From assembly GCA_020073485.1 (NCBI GenBank), contig JAIQFB010000008.1, forward strand, positions 1 through 64,000: a stretch of DNA of 64,000 nucleotides. The letters are read 5' to 3'. The position numbers and the translations under genes are program-made. This DNA is from Terriglobia bacterium. GTDB taxonomy: Bacteria; Acidobacteriota; Terriglobia; Acidiferrales; UBA7541. Every line of letters starts with the position of its first letter. The first letter of the stretch is position 1. Positions 43,701 through 52,193 of this stretch are shown one piece after another. The notes beneath the pieces were generated by a model. It made no database searches. It saw only the letters and a program-made list of their open reading frames with translations, and had not been told where the DNA came from.

Positions 43701-44480
43701 GGTGCCGGATTTTGTGATCGCGTTGATCACGCCGCCCGACGTGAAGCCGTACTCGGCCGAATAGTTGCTGGTCAGGACCGTGAATTCCTGAATCGCGTCC
43801 ACGCCCAGGTTCTTGCCGAGCACGCTTCCGGGACCCGCGTTTGAGTAGTCGTTCATAATGGCGCCATCGAGACGGTAGCTGTTTTGCGTGGGCCGGCCTC
43901 CGCCGATGCTCAATTGGTCACCAAAGCCGCGACCGCCGCCGCCGCCGACGTGCGTGACATCGAGGTGCGTGCGGGATTCGACGACGCTCGGCTGCAGGGT
44001 GGCCAGCGACGCCCAGTCGCGCCCGTTCAAGGGCAACTCGCGCATGGTCGTGGAGGTGACCTGGTCGCTGATGGTGGACGATGTCAGCTCGATCTGCGGA
44101 GCGACCGTGGAGATCTCGACGGTTTGCGATACGTCTCCAACCGTCAGTTCGACATTCAATTCCTGTTTTGCTCCGACGGTGAGCGTGACCTTGGACACGG
44201 CCGTCTTGAATCCGGCGGCGCCCACACTCACTTCGTAATCGGCGGGGTTGAGGTTGGGCGCGGTGTACAAGCCAGAAGAGTTGGTTACCGTTTCCACGGT
44301 ATTGTTTGTTCCGAGATTTTTAATGGCCACTTTTGCGCCGGCCACCACGCCGCCCTGAGCGTCGGTGATGAGGCCGGACAAGGTCGCGCCAGCGACTTGC
44401 GCGCGCGCAGGAAGAGAAATACCCACACAAATTCCAAATACCAATACAAAAAGCAGGCACCTGAACGCTTTTTGGTTCAT
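40791..44480 (-). CDS. TonB-dependent receptor, Oar-like (receptor A of the NHL cluster)
   Basis: A 1,229-residue outer-membrane receptor. The ATG follows GGAGG nine bases away, and a signal peptide ends at A-R-A-Q. A carboxypeptidase-regulatory-like domain (GLITDAQGGVVAGAKV), a plug (ELPLNGRDWASLATLQP, DAIQEFTVLTSNYSAEYGF) and a long barrel follow, ending Q-L-A-L-K-M-I-W. The N-terminal third is strikingly like that of the adjacent receptor B; the barrels differ more. TonB-driven import of a ligand handled by the surrounding NHL proteins is plausible but unproven. Transcription should start from the promoter/operator at 44639-44671, leaving a leader of about 155 bases. Confidence 0.94.
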   Translation of the reverse strand: MNQKAFRCLLFVLVFGICVGISLPARAQVAGATLSGLITDAQGGVVAGAKVAIKNLGTNNTVETVTNSSGLYTAPNLNPADYEVSVGAAGFKTAVSKVTLTVGAKQELNVELTVGDVSQTVEISTVAPQIELTSSTISDQVTSTTMRELPLNGRDWASLATLQPSVVESRTHLDVTHVGGGGGRGFGDQLSIGGGRPTQNSYRLDGAIMNDYSNAGPGSVLGKNLGVDAIQEFTVLTSNYSAEYGFTSGGVINAITKSGTNSFHGTAFDFLRNDKLDATDFFANAGGLGKNPLKQNQFGAAAGWKVLRDKAFLFGDYEGVRLASGIPISTNVTISDAVRNGTVANLSCPTGTPGCTSTVTVASIDPTIQKYLALYPHPSGAAINANTAHAPFLGHRGAGENFVTFRGDYRFSDSDSIFATYLRDTSDFNSPLTFNDVQQGFTSYRQGIIVEETHVFSTSFTNTVRGGLDRTSNNGGNSPIANNPAAADPSLAQLPGFFSSQIALTSTGVTTLPGGKNYAASIQDFWGQIRQLYDDAFYSHGNHGFKFGFSVLAQQVDGYTPLAGGNGSATYSARGIYSAATGLQRPTTAEAGCLKPGFSAGDTNGQHYDASCGALVNLLTNQPLSATRTVDLSFVKKHYLRDKIFGVYFQDDWRIRPSLTLNLGLRYEMSTIPWEKYGKVANMPTPTTPLPCGGGPPACATADPTSVLSHVFFTHNPTLKNFEPRLGFAWDPFHNGKTSVRGGFGIFDALPLPYELILNNNSSAPWRQTYAPLGPTAGGFQSSPPSIAAGTASSTAGEWPFVIPSLTSVQNLSPLSRSWMYVEPTPKRNYVYQYNLNIQRQLTPSLSVLVGYSGSHALHNPFQADTINTVVPQLVSGVGYVWPGCPGGQGSSPAQLTTAYNACVAAAASSPTGGNLYTLDSHLTSSQQNNRLLNPTTANGMFLTAWQSRSWYNAMQIKVDKRLSHGFQIAAAFTWSKSIDDSSGSTAGDTFQLDIVSEPWYDMGLNKGLSDFDVRRNFVINGLWNVPTPKTLGAFGERALGGWQLGAIVTVADGVPESASLTAFNNAVDLGGEIQLTNQPPNLNSGCSPQGLVAPNYRNTLIYIKGSCLGLVPITTTNASVCDNTRAGFASNVCPNIRGNLGRDTIVGPGLVDVNFSVFKNNYVRKISETFNVQFRAEMFNAFNHANFSPSSNLNPFLDQFGTPDPTFGQLTSVQVPNRQIQLALKMIW

Positions 44481-44638
44481 AGCCCGATCCTCCGATTCCC
44501 TTTTAGGGATACATCTGGCTTGTGCGAAAACGACCGCCCGACCTACGGCCACCACGTTTCTGATGCGCTCACGAGACACTTCACCGCATTTCTGATTTGA
44601 TTATCCCAGACCAGCTCGGGAGAAAACGTGATTGTTGG

Positions 44639-44671
44639 GTGCTGTTTAGCACACACCTCTATTCGTGTCAA
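44639..44671 (-). promoter_or_regulatory. Promoter with overlapping palindromic operator, receptor A
   Basis: On the minus strand: -35 TTGACA (44666-44671), 17-bp spacer, -10-like TAAACA (44643-44648) preceded by TG. The -10 is embedded in a perfect dyad GTGCT-AAAC-AGCAC (44639-44652). The same layout occurs at 48728-48760 before receptor B, and identity extends about 25 bp into the transcribed leader. The layout suggests a repressor that blocks polymerase at the -10. Confidence 0.72.
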
Positions 44672-44839
44672 TGATTTAGTGTCTTATTAAGGTGAATATT
44701 GAAATTTTCAAGGTTTTGTAGAATAGAAATTTGGGGGGATCGCCGGCAGCCCGGGAGGATGAAAGCCAAGCGCGCCGCCGGGACGCAACGAAGATGAAGC
44801 CTGTCGATTGCAGGGAGTGAGGAAGGCCGATGCAATTGC

Positions 44840-44888
44840 AAAAAAATAGCGGCGCACGGCGGAAGAAAAACAACCGCCGTGCGCCGCT
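44840..44888 (-). terminator. Intrinsic terminator of receptor B gene
   Basis: A 15-bp perfect stem (44848-44862 with 44874-44888, core GGCGCACGGCGG) surrounds an 11-base loop. On the minus strand the stem is followed by A and then seven T residues. It lies 72 bases past the stop of the receptor gene. Confidence 0.93.
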
Positions 44889-44960
44889 GATTTGCAGTCC
44901 TTGCGTTACTCTCAGAGGAACATAGCCATCTCCTATTTCGGAGAAGCTAGTCCCTGACGG

Positions 44961-47900
44961 CTACCAAACCACTTTCAACGCAAACTGGATCTCCCTCATC
45001 GGTACCTGCGGTGCGGTATCGATCTGGCCGAAACCATCGACCGTCGCCGGACCTGGGTCAAGGACGAGGAGATTGTTGATTGGAGGTGCGAAGTTCGTGC
45101 GATTTAGAAGGTTGAAGAACTCCGCACGGAACTGGACATTGAAATTCTCCGAGATCTTCCTAATGTGGTTGTCCTTGATAAGAGACATATCCACATTAAA
45201 CAATCCCGGCCCGATGATCGAGTTGCGCGCCAAATTGCCGAAAAGGTTGACGCACGTATTGGGATCAACGCCGGGATTCGTTAGGATGAAACTCTGGTCG
45301 CATTTGGTGTGCGATGGATCAAAGCCCGCGGGGGCAACGGGATTGATAAAGCATTGCGGCTTAAGATATTGAATATTCCCTGGCTGAACGGCGTTTTGGG
45401 GAGTACAGCCGGCAGCCAAGCTTGGAATGGACATTGGCTCTTGGTTGATTTGTCCCACCGGGTCTGAGTTCAGACCACTCAATGGCCAAATAGGAACGCC
45501 GTCGCTCAGCGAGATTACGCCGCCCACTCCCCACCCTCTTGCTACCCACCCAGCGGGTCCGGAGAAAGACGCCGGTGTCGGAACCTCATACAGCCAGTTA
45601 ACTGTCAAGTTACGGCTGACATTGAAGTCCGACAGCCCTTTGATGATGCTCAAGTCCCACCATGGAGTAGCTGCGGTTGGGTTGGACGAGTAGTTGTCCC
45701 CTGCAAAGCTGCCGGATGAGGTATCCATGGACTTTTGCCAGGTAAAGGAACCCTGCACCTGAAGGCCATGACTCATTTTCTTCTCAAAATTCACCTGGAA
45801 GGAGTTGTACCAGGACTGGCTCTCAAAAATGGTCGACAAAATCAGGTTGGGAACAAACGGGTTGATCAATTGCCCAGGTACGATGCCAGTGGGGGTAGGC
45901 CGCGTGGTCGGGTCTGATCCACAAGCCCCAGCAGCCAGGAATGGCGATGAACAAGCCACGGGCGTGCCGAGGGGAACTGAAGGATCCGCCACGTTGCTCG
46001 GGACGGTTGGGAACAGCCATCCAGCCGAAGTCTTCGTCGGAAACACCGTATTGAGCGTATCGGTCTGGAAAGGATTGTGGATTCCTCTCGATCCTGCATA
46101 GGCAAGCGTAACCGATGTGTTCGTTGTGATCTGGCGCTGGACGTTCGCGTTCCACTGCATGACGTAATTGCGGTGGGGTGAGGGTTCGACATACTGATAC
46201 CTCCCCGTTGACTTCAGCGACGCGCCAGCTGCTACGGCGGCATACCCCTTGGCAAACAAACCTTGATTTGTGCCAAATTTAGTGAAGTTGGTGGGCCCGA
46301 GATCGACCTCTGCGCCGGCTGGGGAGCCTTGCAAAGCATTCAGCCCGAACATGTACGGCATGGGCAGGACATCAAACAATCCGAACCCCCCTCGTATGGA
46401 GGTCTTGCCGCTCTTAAATGGGTCCCAGGCAAAACCGACCCTCGGCTCGAAATTCCTGAGTGTCGGGTTCTTCTGGAAAACCGCTGTGTTAAGACCGGAA
46501 CATGTGGACTCTATGGGGATACCATTGATATCGGCCGCACAATTGCCCGGATCGGACCAGAGATTTGGCAGGAGCCGAAACTTTTTCTTCAATTCGAAGG
46601 GAATCGTCGACATTTCGTATCGCAACCCCACGTTTACCGTCAGGTTGGAACGCATCTTCCAATCGTCCTGGATATATCCGCCGAAAACGGAGTTGCGGTT
46701 GTAGTGCTTCGTGTTTCCAGCAGTGAATGGTGGGCTAGTGGGCATCCTGACCGTACCGGTGATATTTTGGAGAAAACTCGCCAGATCAAAAAAGGATGCG
46801 CTACCGTTTCCGTTTCCGTTCAACAGATCGGTGTGATTTCTCAGGTACATGAAGCCGAACTTCACAGTGTGGTTTCCGAATGTTCGGGAGACATCGTCGA
46901 AGACTTGAAAGTTATGAACCCAATCGCTGAATCCCCCGGACTTGTTAAAACCTCCGAAGCTGGTCAGGCCGGCGAGTCCCGGGCCCCCGCCTTGCGGGCT
47001 GATACCAGGCGCCGATAGCAACGAAGTCATCCCAAACTGGGTGTCCAATAGCGCCGGATTAAGCGCTGCAATCCCTGGATTGGTTGCGATAGATTCGGAA
47101 TATCCCAAACGGAAAGAATTGACCATGGACGCGCTAAAGATATGGGTCTCCTCGATAGAAATGGCTTGGTTGGGGAGTAAGTAACCACTCGTTGAATTAT
47201 TCAATGGACTCGGCTTGGTCCATGAGGAGTGATCCCGATACCAACTGGAATTTACGCTGTCGTTGTTTGAAAACTTAACGTCACCTCGAAGCGTGAAGTA
47301 ATTGTCGGACACCGCTTGCGCACCCGCGAAATTGAAGCGACCAACATTATTGGAAGGTCCAACAAGGCCGTTAGTAGGGAGCGGGTCGAGCGCGTCAATG
47401 AAGGATTTTACGAAGTTATCAACGCATACGGACGCCTTGCCGGGGGCCAAATTCGTCATGTTGGGGAATGGGCACGGTCCCGTCCATACGGAGGTTGTAC
47501 TTCCCGGGGCACCAGGAGCCAGCCCTGTTGGGTCGTTGATGATCCCTAGCCTCGCGCTGGGTGCGAGAACCTTGGCACTTCCGGGGATTCCTTTCCTCTG
47601 ACGGAGGCCTTCGTAATCGCCAAAGATAAATGCCCTGTCTTTCCAGATTTTCCATCCGCCCGACCCTCCGAACTGATTGCGCACGAAAGGCGGCTTATTT
47701 GCGCCGGAAAGGAAATCCGAGGAGTCAAACGCTTTGTTGCGAATGAACTCATACAGGCTTCCGTGGAACTGGTTCGTGCCCGATTTGGTTATGGCATTGA
47801 TCACTCCGCCGGAAGTGAAGCCGTATTCGGCCGAGTAGTTGGCCGTCAAGACCGAGAATTCCTGAATCGCGTCCACACCTACGCTTGCGCCGAGTACGTT

Positions 47901-48551
47901 CCCCGGACCCGCGTTCGAATAGTCGTTGACGATAATACCGTTGAGCCTGTAAACATTTTGAGTGGGCCGATTCCCGTCAATGGTCATCTGGTTTCCCAAC
48001 CCGCGCAAATTGCCACCGGGCTGCGTGACCGCCTCATGAACGCGCACGGAAACCACCCCAGGCTGCAGCGTAGCCAGGGAAGCCCAATCGCGACCGTTCA
48101 AGGGCAACTCCACGATCTGTTGGCTTTGCACGTTGCCGCTGATGGTGGCGTTAGTCATCTCAATTACAGGGGCCGCACCGGTTACCTCAACGGTCTGCGC
48201 AATCTCACCCACTGTCAGTGAGAAGTTCATCGTTTGGTGGGAACCAACGGTGAGGGTCACTTTGCTCACAGTGGTGCGGAAGCCCGTTGCGCTCACGGAC
48301 ACGTCGTAATCCGCAGGGAGGATGTTGACCATGTTGTAGGCGCCCGAGCTGTTCGTGGTTGTATCCGTTATTACTCCCGTTGCGCCGTTCTTGGCGGAGA
48401 CTTTCGCGCCGACTACAGCCGCACCCTGTGCGTCCGTAATTGTGCCGGACAACGAGGCACCGGCGACTTGTGCATAGGTAGGAAGCGATAAAACAAAGCA
48501 AAGGCAGAGAACCACTACGAAAGGCAGGAACCTCGACGCTTTCGGGTCCAT
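44961..48551 (-). CDS. TonB-dependent receptor, Oar-like (receptor B of the NHL cluster)
   Basis: A 1,196-residue paralogue of receptor A. AGGAGG is well placed before the ATG, and a signal peptide ends at T-Y-A-Q. The carboxypeptidase-regulatory domain (GTITDAQGAAVVGAKV), plug (ELPLNGRDWASLATLQP, DAIQEFSVLTANYSAEYGF) and barrel are in the usual order, and the protein ends Q-F-A-L-K-V-V-W. The central barrel-coding part has a visibly lower GC content than the first 800 bases, suggesting faster divergence or a mosaic origin. It is divergently oriented from the NHL pair at 48969-51085. Confidence 0.94.
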   Translation of the reverse strand: MDPKASRFLPFVVVLCLCFVLSLPTYAQVAGASLSGTITDAQGAAVVGAKVSAKNGATGVITDTTTNSSGAYNMVNILPADYDVSVSATGFRTTVSKVTLTVGSHQTMNFSLTVGEIAQTVEVTGAAPVIEMTNATISGNVQSQQIVELPLNGRDWASLATLQPGVVSVRVHEAVTQPGGNLRGLGNQMTIDGNRPTQNVYRLNGIIVNDYSNAGPGNVLGASVGVDAIQEFSVLTANYSAEYGFTSGGVINAITKSGTNQFHGSLYEFIRNKAFDSSDFLSGANKPPFVRNQFGGSGGWKIWKDRAFIFGDYEGLRQRKGIPGSAKVLAPSARLGIINDPTGLAPGAPGSTTSVWTGPCPFPNMTNLAPGKASVCVDNFVKSFIDALDPLPTNGLVGPSNNVGRFNFAGAQAVSDNYFTLRGDVKFSNNDSVNSSWYRDHSSWTKPSPLNNSTSGYLLPNQAISIEETHIFSASMVNSFRLGYSESIATNPGIAALNPALLDTQFGMTSLLSAPGISPQGGGPGLAGLTSFGGFNKSGGFSDWVHNFQVFDDVSRTFGNHTVKFGFMYLRNHTDLLNGNGNGSASFFDLASFLQNITGTVRMPTSPPFTAGNTKHYNRNSVFGGYIQDDWKMRSNLTVNVGLRYEMSTIPFELKKKFRLLPNLWSDPGNCAADINGIPIESTCSGLNTAVFQKNPTLRNFEPRVGFAWDPFKSGKTSIRGGFGLFDVLPMPYMFGLNALQGSPAGAEVDLGPTNFTKFGTNQGLFAKGYAAVAAGASLKSTGRYQYVEPSPHRNYVMQWNANVQRQITTNTSVTLAYAGSRGIHNPFQTDTLNTVFPTKTSAGWLFPTVPSNVADPSVPLGTPVACSSPFLAAGACGSDPTTRPTPTGIVPGQLINPFVPNLILSTIFESQSWYNSFQVNFEKKMSHGLQVQGSFTWQKSMDTSSGSFAGDNYSSNPTAATPWWDLSIIKGLSDFNVSRNLTVNWLYEVPTPASFSGPAGWVARGWGVGGVISLSDGVPIWPLSGLNSDPVGQINQEPMSIPSLAAGCTPQNAVQPGNIQYLKPQCFINPVAPAGFDPSHTKCDQSFILTNPGVDPNTCVNLFGNLARNSIIGPGLFNVDMSLIKDNHIRKISENFNVQFRAEFFNLLNRTNFAPPINNLLVLDPGPATVDGFGQIDTAPQVPMREIQFALKVVW

Positions 48552-48968
48552 AAACCAATCCTCCTGATTACTATTTTCAGAACTTTCTCGCCCAGCTGAA
48601 CGTAACGACACCCCTGGCGCTCACGCTGTTTTCAGCATGTCAATATTACGCATCCCATACTCCAACGATTACTGCAGTTTTCCCAGTGGTTAACCGAGAC
48701 TCACTCGAGCTAAACCCTGACTGTTGAGTGCGGTTTAGCACACGCGATTGGCCATGTCAATCTTTAATTGTAAAAAATTGTAAAAACTTCCAGTTACTCC
48801 GATTTAATTTGCATAACCGGAGAATACTGTGATAAATCCCACGTCACATTCGACTGGTGAGAGGCGCGTCTTGATACTCTCACCGATGTTTACCCACCCT
48901 GACAAAGAAGAGAGTTTGCTCGGCGAAACCCGGCCATCACGGTTCGACATCAATTTTGCGAGGTCTTC
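48552..48968. other. Divergent regulatory region between receptor B and the NHL pair
   Basis: It holds the receptor B promoter/operator. Upstream of the plus-strand NHL gene the sequence is AT-rich (48755-48835) but shows no clear -35/-10 pair facing right. A shared regulator for both directions is possible because of the single palindromic system here. Confidence 0.5.
48709..48760 (-). promoter_or_regulatory. Promoter with overlapping palindromic operator, receptor B
   Basis: On the minus strand: -35 TTGACA (48755-48760), 17 bp, -10-like TAAACC (48732-48737) within GTGC-TAAACC-GCAC (48728-48741). A further half site, GCTAAACC on the plus strand at 48709-48716, forms an exact 8-bp inverted repeat with GGTTTAGC at 48732-48739. 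The predicted leader before the ATG at 48551 is about 175 bases. Confidence 0.72.
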
Positions 48969-49913
48969 ATGAAACCAGTCGCACTGCTGTTGCTGCTCTT
49001 GACGGCCACTTCGGTTTTCGCGCAGGAGGGCTCCAAGGCCCCGGAAATCTCCTTCCGCGTGGTCAAGGATTTCTTCCAGATTCCCAGCGACATGTTCATG
49101 GCCGAGGCCGTGGGAGTGGCCCTGGACTCCAAGGGGCACATTTTCATTCTCAACCGCGGCAACCATCCGGTGCTGGAATTCAACGCGGACGGCTCGTTCA
49201 TCACCACGTTTGGCGAGGGCTCTCCCCTTTTTACCACGCCGCACAGTATCCGCTTTGATTCGCAGGACAATCTCTGGTACGTAAACTCCGCGGCCAATCT
49301 GGTGGTGAAGTTTGATCCGAAACGGAGAGTCGAACAGGCCCTGGGTCGCCGCGAAGAGCCCTGGGTGTATTTGACGCACGGGATCGAGCGCGCCATTCCG
49401 CCCCCGGCGAGTTTTTATCAGCCGACGGACACCGTCGTCGGGCCAGACGGGAGCACCTACGTCACCGACGGCTATGGCAACTCGCGCGTCGTGAAATTCG
49501 CCCACGAAGGCACGCTGATAAAATATTGGGGCGACCGCGGGACAAAACCAGGCCAATTTAATACACCGCATAGCATTGTCATGGACGCGAATTCCACACT
49601 CTACGTGGCCGACCGTCAGAACGACCGCATCCAGGTCTTCGACACCGACGGGAATTTGAAGACGGTATGGAATCTGGATGGCCCCGCTTGGTCGCTGTGC
49701 ATTACCCCAGGGCCGCGGCAGGTCCTGTTCGTCGGAAGCGTCGGGCACGTTTACAAGCTGGATCTGGAAGGACACGTCCTCGGAAAATTCGGGAAACTCG
49801 GCCGCCTGCCCGGCTGGTTCGATTCCATTCACGCACTGGCGTGCCCGGACGAGAAAACGTTGTATCTGGCCAACGAATTCAGCTACCGCTTTGACAAAGT
49901 TGTGTTGCAGTAA
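48969..49913 (+). CDS. Secreted NHL-repeat beta-propeller protein (3 of 5)
   Basis: A 314-residue protein with signal peptide MKPVALLLLLLTATSVFAQ. It has the shared block GVALDSKGHIFILNRGNHP and blades including DGYGNSRVVKFAHEG and VADRQNDRIQVFDTDGN, ending with AYRFDKV-like NEFSYRFDKVVLQ. It is closest in detail to copy 5 (both have NRG-x-HP-x-LEFN and a tail with RxDK). It starts a plus-strand pair with copy 4, 80 bp downstream. Confidence 0.9.
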   Translation: MKPVALLLLLLTATSVFAQEGSKAPEISFRVVKDFFQIPSDMFMAEAVGVALDSKGHIFILNRGNHPVLEFNADGSFITTFGEGSPLFTTPHSIRFDSQDNLWYVNSAANLVVKFDPKRRVEQALGRREEPWVYLTHGIERAIPPPASFYQPTDTVVGPDGSTYVTDGYGNSRVVKFAHEGTLIKYWGDRGTKPGQFNTPHSIVMDANSTLYVADRQNDRIQVFDTDGNLKTVWNLDGPAWSLCITPGPRQVLFVGSVGHVYKLDLEGHVLGKFGKLGRLPGWFDSIHALACPDEKTLYLANEFSYRFDKVVLQ

Positions 49914-49993
49914 GAGTGCGCAGTTTTTCAATCCGATGGCCAGAAATCTGAAATGGAATTCTTGGCCAACAAAAACCATCCAAGGAGGCCGGC

Positions 49994-51085
49994 ATGAAGC
50001 GCTTGGCACTTGTTCTGGCATTGTTCGTGATAGCTCCTGTAACGATGTGGGCCCAGCAGTCCGCTCCGGAAATTCCATTTGATTCCGTACCCAATTTATT
50101 GAAGCTTCCGAAGGACTTGTATCTGGGCGAAGCCTCCGGGGTGGCGGTCAATTCCAAAGGGCATATCTTTGTCTTCTCGCGCGGAAATTCGACCGGTCCC
50201 GCCTATGCCGCCTCGGCGGCGCAACTTCTGGAATTCGGCCCCGATGGGACGTTTATCCGCGAGATCGGCCACAATCTGTACGCGTGGTCGTTCGCGCACA
50301 CCGTGAGAGTCGATAAAGGAGACAACATTTGGGCCGCGGACAAGGGCTCGGACATGGTGATCAAATTCAATCCCGAGGGCCAGGTGACCATGGTGTTCGG
50401 CCGCAAGCAGGAAGCTTCCGATGAAGGAACCGAGCCGTTGAAGCATCCGCGCCCCCCGCTGCCGCCGGTTGACGGAATGTTCCGCCAGGTCACGGACATG
50501 ACCTGGAATGGCGCGGGCGACACATTCATCAGCGACGGCTACATCAACTCCCGCGTAGCCAAAGTGGATAAGCACGGGCGGTGGCTGAAATCATTCGGCG
50601 AACCCGGCGACGGGCCTGGACAACTGAACACGCCGCACGGCATTGCCGCGGACGCGCAAGGAAACGTGTACGTGGCCAATCGCGGCGATTCGCGCATCGA
50701 GGTGTACGACGGCGAAGGAAAATATCTGCGCGAAATTAAGATCGATGTGCCATTTGATTATGACAAAGAGGTCGCTGCGATCGGCCCCAAACCCACTCTT
50801 GGCGGGACGGATATGTACGCAAGGCAACTGGGACCCGGCTCCCCGTGGTCAGTGTGTATCACTCCTGGACCCAACCAGGTGCTCTACGCTTCCGACGCAT
50901 TTCCCGGCCGCGTTTACAAGCTCAGCCTGGATGGAAAAGTCCTTGGCTGGCTCGGCTCATCCGGCAAGGAGCTCAAGCAGTTTGGCTGGATTCATGAAAT
51001 CGCGTGCCCATCGGAAAATGTAATCTACGTCGCGGAACTTCTGAACTGGCGCGTGCAGAAGCTGATTTTGCACCCGAAGAAATAG
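49994..51085 (+). CDS. Secreted NHL-repeat beta-propeller protein (4 of 5)
   Basis: A 363-residue protein. AAGGAGG lies six bases before the ATG, and the signal peptide is MKRLALVLALFVIAPVTMWA. It has PEIPFDSVPNLLKLP, GEASGVAVNSKGHIFVFSRG, and the same C-terminal end (NWRVQKLILH) as copies 1 and 2. An insertion near the fifth blade contains a Lys/Pro-rich segment. It is probably co-transcribed with copy 3. Confidence 0.9.
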   Translation: MKRLALVLALFVIAPVTMWAQQSAPEIPFDSVPNLLKLPKDLYLGEASGVAVNSKGHIFVFSRGNSTGPAYAASAAQLLEFGPDGTFIREIGHNLYAWSFAHTVRVDKGDNIWAADKGSDMVIKFNPEGQVTMVFGRKQEASDEGTEPLKHPRPPLPPVDGMFRQVTDMTWNGAGDTFISDGYINSRVAKVDKHGRWLKSFGEPGDGPGQLNTPHGIAADAQGNVYVANRGDSRIEVYDGEGKYLREIKIDVPFDYDKEVAAIGPKPTLGGTDMYARQLGPGSPWSVCITPGPNQVLYASDAFPGRVYKLSLDGKVLGWLGSSGKELKQFGWIHEIACPSENVIYVAELLNWRVQKLILHPKK

Positions 51086-51151
51086 CCCGGACTGTGCAGA
51101 AATCCGCGGTCAACCACCCCGTATTGTAGGTTTGCGGATGCAGGTTAGGAG

Positions 51152-51173
51152 GGGCACGACATGACGTGCCCCT
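51152..51173. repeat. Palindromic element GGGGCACG/CGTGCCCC between convergent genes
   Basis: A perfect 8-bp dyad with a six-base loop sits between the convergent NHL genes. There is no T-run on either side. The form resembles widespread short palindromes of soil bacteria; it could also act as a weak bidirectional terminator. Confidence 0.5.
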
Positions 51174-51206
51174 ACATCCGACCCTGGGCCACTCGGAATG
51201 CCGTTG

Positions 51207-52193
51207 TTACTGCTCGACGTACTTATCCAGCCGCCAAGCTTGTTCCTCGCTCACGTAGACAGTTTTCTCATCCGGGCAAGCAACCGCATGAACCCAGTCC
51301 ATGGTTCCCGGCGTGCGCCCATAGTGTCCGAGCACGCCAAGAACTTTTCCCGTCAAATCCAGTTTATAAATCTTCCCCACGCTGCCGACGTAGATCACTT
51401 GGTTTGGCCCGGGCGTAATGCAGAACGACCACGGAGGGCCGGGCAGGCCGGTCCAGACCTGCTTTAAGTTGCCGTCGGTATCGAACGTCTGAATGCGGTT
51501 GTTGGCGCGGTCGGCCACGTAGAGGGTCTGGTTTTTATCGATGACGATGCTGTGCGGCGTGTTGAAATCGCCCTTCCCCGTGCCGCGCTCGCCCCACTGT
51601 TTCACGTAGTTGCCTTCTTTGTCGAATTTGACGATGCGCGAATTGCCATAGCCGTCGGAGATGAAGACGCTGCCATCCGCGCCCCAGGTGACGTCCGTGG
51701 GCTGATAAAACGCGACTTTGCTGGGAACGGCATGCTCGATCACGTGCGTTGCCCACGTCCAGGGTTCGGGGCGCATGCCGAGAACTTCTTCCGTGCGTCC
51801 CTGCGTATCGAACTTGATGACCATGTTGGACGCCGCGTCGATGTACCACATGTTGTCCTGGGGATCGAAGCGGATGCTGTGTGCGCCTTCAAACTCCCCC
51901 GATCCCTCACCCATCGACCGCACGAAGCTGCCGTCCGGATTGAACTCCAGCAACGGGTGATAGCCTCGATTGAGAAGGAAGATATGGCCCTTGGCGTTGA
52001 CGGCGACGCCGATCACTTCGCCAAGGACGTAGGTCGCAGGGTACTTAAAAAAATTGCTGACCAGATGCAACGGAAGCTGCGGCGCCGCCGCGCCTTGCAT
52101 ATTTCCGGCTTCCTGCCCGAAGGCGAACTTGACACTTACAAATTGAACAACGAGAGCGAACACAATCGGCAAAATCCGAAGCCGTTTCATCAT
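51207..52193 (-). CDS. Secreted NHL-repeat beta-propeller protein (5 of 5)
   Basis: A 328-residue protein. GGGAGG lies five bases before the first of two adjacent ATGs; the longer frame to 52451 is excluded by the promoter inside it. The signal peptide runs to about residue 26 (K-F-A-F-G-Q). Shared features are GEVIGVAVNAKGHIFLLNRGYHP, SDGYGNSRIVKFDKEGNYVK and VADRANNRIQTFDTDGN; it ends EEQAWRLDKYVEQ. It is convergent with copy 4 and closest to copy 3. Its promoter carries a separate palindrome. Confidence 0.9.
   Translation of the reverse strand: MMKRLRILPIVFALVVQFVSVKFAFGQEAGNMQGAAAPQLPLHLVSNFFKYPATYVLGEVIGVAVNAKGHIFLLNRGYHPLLEFNPDGSFVRSMGEGSGEFEGAHSIRFDPQDNMWYIDAASNMVIKFDTQGRTEEVLGMRPEPWTWATHVIEHAVPSKVAFYQPTDVTWGADGSVFISDGYGNSRIVKFDKEGNYVKQWGERGTGKGDFNTPHSIVIDKNQTLYVADRANNRIQTFDTDGNLKQVWTGLPGPPWSFCITPGPNQVIYVGSVGKIYKLDLTGKVLGVLGHYGRTPGTMDWVHAVACPDEKTVYVSEEQAWRLDKYVEQ

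Larger units (their letters stand above)
44481..44960. other. Intergenic region between the two receptor genes
   Basis: It contains the promoter/operator of receptor A (44639-44671) and the terminator of receptor B (44840-44888). The rest, including an open frame on the minus strand around 44676-44873, lacks ribosome binding sites and protein features and is taken as non-coding. Confidence 0.55.
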
